Source: Spongospora subterranea (Eukaryota > Endomyxa > Phytomyxea > Plasmodiophorida > Plasmodiophoridae). From it: 24,066 nucleotides of DNA. The stretch is from assembly GCA_900404475.1 (NCBI GenBank), contig OUQQ01000284.1:1-24066 (forward strand), in the 5' to 3' direction. The notes below the pieces were generated by a model. The model saw only the letters and a program-made list of their open reading frames with translations. It had not been told where the DNA came from and ran no database searches. Shown in pieces: positions 1 through 9,901 of this stretch. The position numbers and the translations under genes were made by a program. How positions within the stretch are numbered: the first letter of the stretch is position 1; every line of letters begins with the position of its first letter.

Positions 1-1229
1 AAAAATCAAACCTTGTAGATGCAGGCCTGACAAGCGAGATGACTCCTGCAGACTTTTGCATTTCTGTTAATGCAGCCTTGATGACGTGATGGTTGTGGAA
101 AAATTTCACAACATCTTTGCAGTCATTTGCAAAGATAAGCAAATATTCAAATGGATATCCAGGAGGGTACGTGGCTTCGTTGCAAATGCCTTGTCTTCGA
201 GTTTTCATGGCTGCGAAAATGTCTTTAACCAATAAATGTAGGCCATGAGACATAGAGCCTTGAAAGAAAAGAGCGGGTAGCTTTTCTTTCAACTGCGTCC
301 AAGCGTTTCGTTTTGCTGATGTGTTATCAGTGATTACGCCCGAGAACTTTGTATCAGGAAATTTTTGCATTATCCGCAGAATATCGTTGGCAATGAAGTT
401 GGCATTGTGACCCTGTTCGCCGGTCGAAACCGATTCAAGGAATAACGACTTGTTCGGAGATATGGCGATATAATTTATAATGGGTTCGTTCCTGACATTT
501 GACCATCCATCGGTCGCAAGACAGAAACAGTTCAGCTTATCAGAAAGACAAGATGTAGAGATGGCCTTAATCTTATCATAATTCTTATCGAGTAGACGTT
601 CAGCCAGCATTTTCCTTGTCGGAAGGAGGTCGGCATCAGGTCTTAGAAGCTTAATGGCTTGAGCTAGATTCGGATCTTCAACACATTGGAAAGAAGTGCC
701 AGTAAGGTAATAATGTAAAGCGATCAGCTCCTGGAATTTGGCTTTAGTTTTTCGATCAACAGGTGGAACAGCGTAATCACAAATAGATCTCTGGCTTATT
801 GTCGATTGCGAAACAGAAGATTTCGACCGTTTAGCGGTAAACCATTCAGGGCGTTCATAGGTATCCATAGACATCATCAAACGGCGAAATGGTTGACATT
901 TTAGCAGGTGACGTTTGGCATATTCACATTTCTTATAGTGGAATACAGTTGTGTTGCAATTTTTACAGGCGACGCAACGCTGATGTTGGGGATTTGGATA
1001 ATCGGTGAAAAAAAAAACACACTGGGGACGATGTTCGTCCGCCTCTCTTTCTTGTGGTTGCATCATCATTAATGACAGAAGCTGAAGCAATTGCCCCAGT
1101 CGCTGGCACAGACACGAAGTCATCAGGCATCAGCGATCCTGATCCATCGATATCTTCGTATGGATAACGCTCTTCTTGCAAGATATCGATAATCTCGTCG
1201 TCCATGATGAGCTTCGGGATTGGTTCCAA
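1..1229 (-). pseudogene. hAT-family transposase with BED-type finger and DUF659-like domain, left-truncated and frameshifted
   Basis: Read from an ATG at 1229 to the left edge of the window. The first part has an acidic N-terminus (LIMDDEIIDILQEE). The main part is open without a stop from about 1003 to 1. It holds a BED-like Cys/His region (CVACKNC, then HYKKC and RHLLKC), followed by the hAT core: ATDGWSNVRNEPIINY, then VITDNTSAKRNAW and SMSHGLHLLVKDIF, which match the DUF659 part of hAT transposases. The acidic residues in TDGWS and TDN are probably part of the active site. The two parts lie in different frames, separated by a run of ten A (1008-1017). This is either a one-base indel or a sequencing error at a homopolymer. 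The C-terminal dimerisation region lies beyond the window. The family call is firm; whether it is active is not known. Confidence 0.88.
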
Positions 1230-1501
1230 GGTTCATCATGGATCCCTACCGCTTTTTGCGCATTTTTTCAAAAACCTTGAAAAACCTTATTTTCCTATCA
1301 GCAGACCAAATGAGGTTTTCGAGAAAAACCTCAAAAACCTGCCGGGTGAAAAACCCCGAACTGCCAGCCTTGTTCTGTCTGCTGCCTACACTGCTCAAGA
1401 TATCCAGTCACCGATCAGTACTGCGTGGCCTTTTATCCGTGTCATTCACCCGCCTGGCGGACAGCCATCTCGCTAATTTGCTTCAAAAAAGCAAAACCAT
1501 C
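1230..1501. promoter_or_regulatory. Divergent upstream region between hAT transposase and signal peptidase subunit
   Basis: 272 bases separate the two divergent start codons. The stretch is rich in short A-tract repeats of the type AAAACCT (about 1269-1345). It stays open in the frame of the downstream gene but does not read like conserved protein. No clear TATA box was seen. Confidence 0.3.
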
Positions 1502-2239
1502 ATGTCAACTGCTGATATTGTCCCGCCTGTTGATATAACGGATACAGCAGCGATCAAACATATTTTAGATGACCAAACTATTCACGTATGCACAATGTTG
1601 GGCCGTAGGTTCTTTTCGTCATCCTGTACCTTTTTTAGTTTGTGAAGAAGACAAAAGGATATGAGGAAGATTATATTCCTGTCGTCATTTCAAGTATCGT
1701 GTCTTTGATCGCCATTGCTCTAGCCGTCACGGGGCATTGGTTGCCTTATCCTTTGGAGCGAAACAAGTCGATATTATGCGTTTCAGGGTTCGTCGCTCCG
1801 AATCATCTTTACCATACACTAACGTCTAAAATCCATTACAGATTTTTAGTTTGTTTAGCCACTCTTCATGGCCTAAAGGCATATTATGGAAAAAATTCTT
1901 TGATGTTGTCCAAACCAAGACTCGTATGTGCATTGTTTGTTTTGCCATGTTAACTATTCATCTTTGTAGTCGTATACTCCCGCTCAGATCCAACAGCTGG
2001 GAAAGAAATCTCCTGCATTTAGTGTAGCAACCGCCATGGAACCCCGCCAAGACTCGTTCCAAATTTGTTTAACACCATGGCATGGTCCTCAATGCTCCAA
2101 GCTTGAAACAACAGAAAAATCTTTTTCCGTATTCGGGTTTTTCGATGTAAAAGGCTCATTTTTACCAAATAAGTTTCATGACGCTCTGGAAGAACTCTTC
2201 ACCGCTTACCTTTCCACAGCGACTAAAAAGGTCAAGTGA
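1502..2239 (+). CDS. SPCS2: Signal peptidase complex subunit 2 (SPC2/SPC25), 4 exons
   Basis: Accessory subunit of the ER signal peptidase, which removes signal peptides from secretory proteins. Exons 1502-1585, 1639-1787, 1842-1923 and 1970-2239 join in frame to a 194-residue protein (human 226). Introns are 53, 54 and 46 nt, all GT-AG. What identifies it: an N-terminal cytosolic segment ending DDQTIH; a charged stretch KKTKGYEEDYIP; two close membrane segments (about residues 42-60 and 69-84) separated by the short YPLERNKS loop, as in the family; and a C-terminal domain ending in SVFGFFDVKGSFLPNKF, which fits the family position where FFD is followed by a turn. The start is the first ATG that gives a normal length, although the frame is open further upstream. 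It lies tail-to-tail with SHMT, 84 nt away. Confidence 0.85.
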
Positions 2240-2245
2240 TTTAGC

Positions 2246-2251
2246 AATAAA
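2246..2251 (+). promoter_or_regulatory. Candidate polyadenylation signal AATAAA
   Basis: An exact AATAAA lies 6 nt after the stop codon of the SPC2-like gene, in the short gap before the convergent SHMT gene. A 3' UTR this short would be consistent with the compact spacing here. The motif is common by chance, so confidence is low. Confidence 0.3.
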
Positions 2252-2323
2252 GCCGTTGTACTTATTGTTTGCACACATCATTATTTTATGAAACTAATGC
2301 AATATCAGTGATAAGAAGCTTGC

Positions 2324-4553
2324 TCAGGTAGAATACTTCATTTCTTTTTCATTGAATCCAATGGTGGGAAATTGCTGAGCAAATGCTATTGCAACGTATT
2401 AGCAACTTCTTACTAGTCATGCAATCCTCATTTACCTGTTACTTCGTCCTTTGCCGAAGAGAGGAGCGATGCTTGTGATGTCAAAGCATTTTCAAAGTCT
2501 TTGAGTTTGGGAGAACTCGACTATTAGCCAATGAAATGTTAGCATTTAGAAAAAAATAAGGAACGCTGCACCTGTTTGTTAGCAGCTAAAGCAATCTGAA
2601 TTCCTTGATCTACAAAGTTTGCAACCGTTTTAAAGTCGGCTTCAGAGAGTCCTATGGAAATCACTCATATGTTGTCAAATAAGGCGGCATGGGTTTATGG
2701 CACCTCTAGTGGTCATCGCGGGGGTGCCCATTCTAATTCCTAACGAAACATTGTTTTAGCACGAATGATGTAGTAAACTCAAAGACGCTGAATGACCTCC
2801 GGGAACCATAGCACTTTTATCACCAGGCACAGTGTTCTTGTTTAAGGCGATGTTCATGCGTTCCAGCGTTCTTTCTACCTAAACATATTAATAAATAAAT
2901 CGTAGAATTCGCTGGCAAGCGTGGAATTGCGGTGTACTTTTGCCCCATCAATTCCAAGAGGTTTGAGATCTATTAGGAACAGATGATTATCAGTTCCACC
3001 TGATACAACTTTGAACCCTTTTTCAATAAAAGTCGAAGCCATAGCTTTGCTATTAGCACAGACTTTGTTTTGGTAATCAACGAATTGTTGCGATTGGGCC
3101 TATGATGAAAAAAAGAGAATCAACAATAATCTAGCTTGACTTGACTGTGAAATGTGAATTATTGCCTGCTTCAACGCTACAGCCAATGCAGCTATTGTAT
3201 GATTATGCGGGCCACCTTGATGACCAGGAAACACAGATTGATTGATAGCAGTTTCTAACCCATAAAGCTGCTCGGCGCCCTTTTTATTCACACTCCTTAC
3301 TCCTATGAGTTAACGTCGGTATGAAGATTTCACAGAGTATGGCTATACCTTTTCTGAAAAAAATCATGGCACCTCTAGGACCTCGAAGCGATTTATGAGT
3401 GGTTGTTGTGACAATATCAGCATAATCAAACGGATTGCGAAGGATGCCAGCAGCAATTAACCCTGAAACATGAGCCATATCGTAGAGAAGGTATGCAGAC
3501 GAATCATCAGCGATCTAATTCGCAGTTAAAATCAGCGTTATAAAAAAATGCACAAAAGTTCTAACTTTCCTAAGCCTTTCATAGTCAAAGTCTCGCGAAT
3601 AAGCAGATGCACCGCTGACAATCAGTTTTGGACGATAGCGTTTTGAGAGTGAGTCTAATTCATCATAGTCAATGTAGCCTGTTGACTGAAGGATCATATT
3701 AACTAATATAACCGGAAACCCGTTAAATGTCGCACCTCATTAAGTCGGTACGGCAGAACTTCAAAATACTTAGACACAGCTGATACCTTCTTGTTCGGTG
3801 TTTGATAGCCATGTGATAGACTAAAAAAATCAAAAAAGCGATTAGATGATGATGACGGATACATACTGTCCACCATGAGGAAGATCCAAACTCATTATTC
3901 GATCATGGACATTCAGGATTGCTGTGTAGACATAGAAATTTGCGGGAGATCCCGATAATGGTTGAACATTGACACCCCATTCTTCAGGGTTGAGACGATA
4001 AGTTTCTAAAGCACGTTTTTGACACAGACTTTCGGCCTGGTCAATAAATTCGTTTCCTCCATCTGCATCGTGATTATAGGTAAGGTCGCCTTGGCACTTA
4101 GAAGATCAGATTTTCGGCAAATTTACTTACAATATCGCGCTCCTGGATATCCTGTATGCAATTTCAAAAACGGAAACTAATGGAAAACAAGAATTTAACT
4201 ACCTTCAGAGTATTTATTCTGCATAATCGAACCAAGTGCTTCTAAAACGCTTTTCGAGGTAAAATTCTAAGTAGTCCAATCAGCACGACAGTGATTGACA
4301 ATTGGGTCCAAACCTCTGAAGGTATCAACGAGATACTATTTCTTTGACGCTGTTTTTCGAGCTCAATAATGTTCCAAATCTCAGGGTCATTTTGTCGCAG
4401 CGAGCCAGATAAAAGCTAAAATATGCAGCTCAAAAACAACCATGGCTCACGGCATTATGCAATTGATACATTGTCGGACTTTGAGCTTGCGGCACCGACT
4501 TCAGGTATTGAAGAGACCAATCGACAGCATCGCTTACGAAATATGGACATCAT
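2324..4553 (-). CDS. SHMT2: Serine hydroxymethyltransferase, probably mitochondrial, 15 exons
   Basis: PLP enzyme that interconverts serine and glycine while loading one-carbon units on tetrahydrofolate. Exons in coding order: 4553-4470, 4415-4314, 4266-4203, 4151-4131, 4062-3867, 3820-3736, 3685-3566, 3514-3349, 3302-3166, 3099-2938, 2878-2797, 2739-2704, 2651-2572, 2520-2436 and 2385-2324. They sum to 493 residues, normal for the family. Landmarks: [45 protein letters not shown], the PLP-lysine motif [15 protein letters not shown] (lysine about residue 265), [36 protein letters not shown] and QQFPTIGF. The first exon encodes a basic, Arg-rich leader ([13 protein letters not shown]), typical of mitochondrial import; an upstream in-frame TAA fixes the start. 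Oddities: a 21-nt microexon (4131-4151) and one GC-AG intron (3100-3165). No key residue is missing. Confidence 0.95.
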
Positions 4554-4942
4554 TTTATGAGTACGAAACCGTTAAATAAGGAGTATTTAATGGGTGACGT
4601 ACTGTCCCCGCTGGGCCAGAGGGTACCAGTCATGCGTGTGCACTGTGTGTGCCCTGTGCCGCAATTCACACAGTCTGGGATCTGCATGGTAAAGTAAAAC
4701 TGCGTTACCTAACCCACGCAAACTTCTCATGGTACTGTAGAAGGTAGAAAGGTAATTGAGGTACTGTAAAACGTTATAAAGAATGTGTAATGAAAGTGTA
4801 ATGAAAATTTGCCGAGTAAAGTACTATCTGTTTTAAAAAATCAAATGACATTGGCCAGGCCGGCAATGATACTGTACACGTAAACATCCAATCGTCAGCG
4901 ACACCGTCAGTCCGTCACGGAGCGGATGGTAGAAGGCCGGAA
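4554..4942. promoter_or_regulatory. Intergenic region between SHMT and hAT relic, with repeated TACTGT
   Basis: This 389-base stretch is the upstream region of SHMT and borders a hAT relic. I see no coding potential. The hexamer TACTGT occurs at 4600, 4733, 4762 and 4870, two of them as GGTACTGTA or GGTACTGTAG-like copies. Such clustered short motifs could be subterminal repeats of the neighbouring hAT element or promoter sites of SHMT. Neither is proven. Confidence 0.3.
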
Positions 4943-5648
4943 ATGCGGCAGTCATGTGGACTTTGCTGTTGGGCAATCAATCAGAATGGAAGAAGTCAAT
5001 TCCGACAGCGACTAACATTGACAATGTCATCGATTGAACAAGCCGATGATCAGGACGAACAGCAACCTCTATCTCTGGCTCCAGCAGAAAGGCAGCGGAA
5101 CGAATATCCACATTCGCACTCTCGTTGAGCATGATCCAAAACCCACTTCAAAGAAAAGGATTCAATGCACAGAATGCCTTAAGTGGTATGGATCCACAAA
5201 TCAGGTATAAGTTTAGAACAAACTTCTTCTGAGTAAATGCTAATTTGTCTAGAAAATTGAGAATGCAGTTGAATTACCATTTGAAAAACATTGATCGAAT
5301 TGTTCTCAGCAATCGACCCATATATCATTGCAAAATGCTTGTGATGCACAAGATGCCCCAGAAGCTGGTCTTGTGCAGCAGGAGCTACTTCCTCTGTCGA
5401 CCCAAGGTCACAAACAACAAGTAAAAGACTTTTTGATAAACTTCTTTGTTCGATCATTGTCTCCGCTTACGGTGGTCAATAAAGACCCTTTGAGGAAGCT
5501 TCTGCAAAAAATTCACCCTGGATGCCAATGTCCATTCTCGACTACTATCGCGAGAAGAATCGTTGAGCTTCATGCGATACTCATTCTTGAGCTGTCAAAA
5601 ATGATTTTTAGTCTCTTTTTCGGCTACTCGATAGCAATAGGTTTCTAA
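4943..5648 (+). pseudogene. N-terminal relic of a second hAT-type transposase
   Basis: Broken reading frames together resemble the N-terminal third of a BED-finger hAT transposase. The first piece (from 4943, or the internal ATG in TLTMSSIEQADDQDEQQ) stops at 5128. A second frame gives KKRIQCTECLKWYGSTNQ, a CxxC finger half, running up to a GT at about 5200. A third starts after the AG at 5309 (QSTHISLQNACDAQ). It leads into DFLINFFVRSLSPLTVVNKD and CPFSTTIARRIVELH, which match the hAT segment before the catalytic domain (preference for ...F..V.NP.F..LI, then ..P.R..I.R.I). The frame ends at 5648, before the catalytic domain. At least one frameshift is needed, so this is a relic, and it differs in sequence from the hAT copy at 1-1229. 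Confidence 0.6.
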
Positions 5649-6840
5649 AGCAACTAACTTGCTGTGGTAAATTAGTGTCGTATAGGTTTTCCCTGAACCC
5701 TATGGTTTGAAGGGATGTTGGCTGTGCACGATGCACTAGATTGCAATCGGTCCAGCATCGTTCCTGTACTCTAGCGATCGGTGTTAATGTTGATCTCTCC
5801 AGAACCGGGAACCGGTGTTGAAAAGAGAGTTGGGCAGGAGCTCTACGATGCTTTTTAACAATGTAGGACATTGGGCAATGTCGTCTTCAAAGGCAGTTTT
5901 TGTCAGTGGCTCAGACGCAATCGCCGTCACACCAGCTGATCCCAGAAAGTTTTCTGATCCGATGTGCTGATCACACCATACAACCTAGGGTGAATAATCC
6001 TCTCACAGGTTTTAACACTTGAAAGCTGTGAGAAAACCGAAAGTCATTTGAAAAATCAAACGAACAGGGGCGTCGTTACGTAACTTGACAAATATTAAAC
6101 GGCGGCACCTTACAGCAAGACGAGCTGGAACTGCAGTCATGAGATGCTCTGTGATGAACTGTGTTGCAAACGCTTGCGAGGAGGTGCACGACCGCGTTGT
6201 GTCTGGCCCCACATCTGATTCGCATCCGGTGTGGCTTGGAGTTTCACAGTACGCCATGGAATGTGATGGAGGAGTTGGCTAAAGATAAAGCACCACCTAT
6301 CAATTGGGTCGCTCCAACCTATCGCCTGCTCCTTGAGCACACCGCCAAATGGCTACCTAGTTGACCTTGGCGATGATGATCCATTAGCTGTTGCTGCGAG
6401 ACTAATTTTTGACAAGTTAAGATCATGAAAATCCAATCTGGTCCAGTTACCGTGATTCAACTTGCCAAACATCAATCTCGCAGCAATTTTTTGGGTGGAT
6501 TGTTTGGAGAATGTGATCGAGAGTCAATCTGGTGGAACCGTTGATTCAATCGCACGATGTTGGGTCCATTCTGGATCGTTGAAATTAACGATCCAGTGAA
6601 TGTGATGTTTCTCCGTTTAGAATCGTACCGGCCCAACACTATCCCAAACCGTCAGCAGCCATCACCCGAACCGCTGCAGCTTTATTGCCAACCACAACCG
6701 CTCTGTACCGTTCATGAAGTGTTGGGTTTAAGGGCTTTTCGAAAAAGCCCCAAAACTTGGGTCCACGTTCGATCACCTAGACATATAATTGTATTCACAA
6801 TTTCCTATACAAAAACTTTTGGTGATTAAATTCAGAGACC
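5649..6840. other. Non-coding or decayed stretch, probably transposon debris
   Basis: About 1.2 kb with no reading frame that I can connect to a known gene. Short open stretches occur on both strands and none has introns that join into a convincing protein. The frame at 6557-6829 contains LGPFWIVEINDPVNV, vaguely like the C-terminal tail of LTR-retrotransposon integrases (GPF.IVE), but this is too short to call. The position, directly after a hAT relic, suggests decayed mobile DNA. Confidence 0.3.
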
Positions 6841-6843
6841 TTT

Positions 6844-6867
6844 GTGACGTCACTTTTCACATATAAA
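6844..6867 (+). promoter_or_regulatory. Promoter candidate: CRE-like palindrome plus TATA box
   Basis: A perfect 10-base palindrome GTGACGTCAC (6844-6853, the CRE/ATF core TGACGTCA) is followed 8 bases later by TATAAA (6862-6867). The first ATG of a possible small gene is at 7027. The pairing of a bZIP-type site and a TATA box at close range looks like a core promoter; activity is inferred only. Confidence 0.4.
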
Positions 6868-7026
6868 TGGATAGCAGATTTATTGGTGTGTGATGCGTTC
6901 CCGATTCCCAGGGTATAATCGGCAATAATAGCTTTCTGTGCCGCTTTACTGCAACACCCTAAAACAACGTTCAAAAGGTTAAACCGAATCTGGGTGCTGT
7001 ACAACACGTTTTCTTCTACAGCAAAT

Positions 7027-7308
7027 ATGTCTCAAAATGAGATAAATAATCCCTATCTGTATCATCCGTTTTTTGACAAGCGGTTAAACAAGGACCAACG
7101 TATTGGCTTGGACGTTTTGCAAACGATAAGCAATATTGCTGAATCTGCTTACTAGAGCATAATGGCAACAAACCCAAGCCAGGAAACTATTTTTCCTGTC
7201 CCAGTGTCGCAACCAGCATTGTACCAGCTAGCTCGAAAAATTGAAACTGATGCTCAGATTGTGAACGTTATTGGGGACTTTACATTCCGGGTCAAAAATC
7301 CAGTTTAA
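7027..7308 (+). CDS. Possible small two-exon gene, 79 aa, unknown function
   Basis: An ATG at 7027 opens a frame (MSQNEINNPYLYHPFFDKRL) that reaches GAC at 7113. A 42-nt GT-AG intron (7114-7155, ending CTTACTAG) would join it in frame to a second piece containing QETIFPVPVSQPALYQLARK and ending at the TAA at 7308. The intron is slightly shorter than most here. Without splicing the first frame stops just before 7156. No signal peptide, membrane segment or known motif is visible. It follows a promoter-like CRE/TATA pair. It could equally be the start of a decayed mobile element open reading frame, so this is a tentative model. Confidence 0.3.
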
Positions 7309-7608
7309 TTGCACTTGATTCCTCGCTTTTCGATGGCATTGAATGTACAAGGTGCGAATAGCGCCAATTTGTTGGCTTTGGCGCTCTTCGCATCACCAAA
7401 GGCGATAATGGTCTGAGGTAGGTGTGGCGCCGATTCCATGGCCCATGAGCTCTTGACTTCTCAACAGACGGTAGTTGGTCACAGACCCACTTGCCATAAA
7501 GACAGATCAGAAAAGACAAACAAGAAGATTGGAACCACAATTTCTTTATCAGCACCATAGACTCTAAAATTGCGATCTACCCATCATATCGGGACTTCTG
7601 CCTTAATA
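7309..7608. other. Intergenic stretch upstream of the SPAG1-like gene
   Basis: 300 bases with no convincing gene on either strand. The opposite-strand frame at 7292-7558 has no recognisable protein features. It presumably holds the promoter of the SPAG1-like gene, but I see no clear TATA box. Confidence 0.3.
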
Positions 7609-9699
7609 ATGCATATCACTGAGATTGATTTCGACGTAGTTCGTCGGTGCGACGATATGACGAAACTGAAATTGATGGCTAATCTGCTGGAGAGTGAACC
7701 ATATTATCCTGATCTATTAGCCTGTGTTAGATCAAGGATGAATGAGATATCGCCTGGAGCTGCACAACATATAGGGGATGGTGACATATCAGGTTTGGCG
7801 AGACCATCAGCAGAGGAACGGAACTCAATTGACCAATGGGCAACGGATATGACTGCTCTGGACCAATCGTATGGGGGATAAACCCGATACATATTGCTCG
7901 CTCATTTCTCGTTATTTTTGTAGAATTAAACTGGATGACGTCGTTAGTTCATCGATAACAACTGGAATCCGAGGGAAACCTGAAAAGGGGCAACCATCCA
8001 AAATAGATCCATTCTCCCTTCCTGTATATATTCAAGAACACACAGCAGAACATTACAAAGGGATCGGCAATGAATATTTCCGTTCAGCCGATTACAGTAC
8101 AGCAATTATTCACTATTCTAAATGCATTGAACAGTCACCTCCTGGCTCAAGACTTACAGCTGTGGCGATTTTTAATAGAGCGAATTGTCATTTCCACCTC
8201 AAGCTATGGCGCAAAACCGAGAAAGACGCCACATCTGCAATAGAGATCCATCCAACGTATGTTAAAGGTGAGGTCAATTGAGACATCATCCCAGTGATGA
8301 CTCATAATATTGCCAATAGCCTTATTTTTGAGAGGAAAATCTCGTCAACTCCTGCAGAAACTCGAACTAGCGTTGGCTGATCTTGAATATGCTCATGAAC
8401 TTGATCCAGAGAACGTGTCCATTGAGCAGAAGTTGACTGAGCTTAGAACTCTAACGCAGCCTGTAATCGACAGCAGAAGTCCAATATCAAGGCAGAAAAT
8501 GTATACGGAAGAAGTTCCCCCAAAGAAGCGATATAATAGACTGACGATTATTGAGGAGGAAGTGGAGGGGGATGAAGAGGACTCTGACAATCATGTTGGC
8601 AATGATCATGAGACATTAGACGCAAGATCGAATATAACAATCGATCAGTTCATTGACCATATTGAAGAGTTGAAATCAGACGGAACGTTGGCGTTTTCGA
8701 AAGGAAATTTTGACGAAGCGGTTATGAAGTATTCTGATGCCATCAAGATCTGCGAGACTAAATTAAACTCGGATAAGGATACTGGCAATATCAACAAGTT
8801 GTGGTCTTCATTATTAGCCAATAGGGGACTCGTGTTCGCTAATCAATCTCTTCCGGACCTAGCTGAACGTGATTATTCGCGAGTATTGTCTTCTCGAAAA
8901 TCATCAGATTCGGACGAATATCAAATCAGTGATAGCCTTGTGGCGAAACTGTTGATGAGACGAGGACTTATATATGAGTCGCTGGACAAACTAGTAAGAG
9001 ATCGTGAACTATACACCTGCAAGAAAATTGACGCGATCTGTAGGATTTGGCAATTGGCGATTTCCGTCAGGTTCGCTCTCTATATCCCGATGCACGACAG
9101 CATTTAAATAGGCTAATTAAGGCTCGTGGGAAAACTCATATTTTTGATATTGATTGCTGTACAAGTCTTCTCCCCCACGAGAAGGCATACCCACCATCGA
9201 AATTGGCCAAAAATGATATTGCCATTCCACGACAGCCAGTTTCCGTATATGATTTCCAGAATGCAGTTTTGGCTTTTAAGGGAGCAGCCAGCAATAGTCT
9301 CTATTGCTGGATTAGGCAGATTAGCATTCCTAAACTATGCACTTTCTTGCGAGAGGCTTTTTTCGAGGGAGCAATGTTGGAAGAAATCATTGAGGCGTTT
9401 GCCCAGTATTATGTTAAGGTAGTGCAACATTTGTTTTGTCAAACAGCAATGTTGCTAAGTATGATTGTTAGGAGCATCCTGGTGATTGTCTTACATTAAT
9501 GAAGGCGCTCGCTTCGTCATCTCGACTCTCACTATCGCTCATGTTTTTAGATCAGGCAGGAAAACAGGGTAATTTTGTTCGTTGTAATAGACATCCATGA
9601 CTTATGGCTATATGTTTATTAGGAATCCTTGATATTTTCGCGTATCTCGAACGTGACTATCCTGAATCTTTGAGCATTAAAGGAATATTTACTAAATAA
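7609..9699 (+). CDS. SPAG1: SPAG1-like TPR co-chaperone (axonemal dynein assembly factor), 6 exons
   Basis: SPAG1 proteins recruit HSP70/HSP90 and R2TP-type machinery for cytoplasmic assembly of ciliary dynein arms. Exons 7609-7868, 7924-8267, 8320-8993, 9044-9418, 9472-9568 and 9623-9699 give 608 residues; introns are 50-55 nt, GT-AG. The N-terminus (ITEIDFDVVRRCDD, then PYYPDLLACVRSRM) matches the SPAG1 N-terminal motif. A first TPR block covers about residues 129-245 (YKGIGNEYFRSADYSTAIIH, then ALFLRGKSRQLLQ). An acidic linker follows near 279-290. A second TPR block lies at about 317-446 (SDGTLAFSKGNFDEAVMKYS). The end, from about 488, is an RPAP3_C domain (SVYDFQNAVLAFKG, LPKL-like IPKLCTFLREAF, then LMFLDQAGKQGILDIF). 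Human SPAG1 is longer, with a third TPR block. RPAP3 also has TPRs plus this C-terminal domain, but the N-terminal motif favours SPAG1. Confidence 0.85.
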
Positions 9700-9901
9700 G
9701 CGGGTCAATTGTTTTTTGGTACTTCTGCAGTCATTCGTCATGGAAAAATGCAATTTCTTCCACAATTAATGACGCATCTTCTTGCTTTTCTGAATCATTG
9801 ATGAAGTCAAGTCCATTTCGCTAGGGCGTCTAAGCAGCCTATACGGAAGGTTATTAAAGTCACTTTGAGAGATGTTTCAGAATCATTCGAATGGCTGTCA
9901 A

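Noticed and set aside
3100..3697. Three separate short minus-strand genes with SHMT-like sequences
   Set aside because: They are exons of the single SHMT gene, joined by introns of 46-66 nt in correct phase.
6557..6829. Possible LTR-retrotransposon integrase tail (GPFWIVE)
   Set aside because: Only a short weak resemblance, with no neighbouring integrase, RNase H or reverse transcriptase blocks.
9126..9422. 98-aa plus-strand frame overlapping the SPAG1-like gene
   Set aside because: Out-of-frame shadow of the exon 9044-9418, which encodes the RPAP3_C domain.
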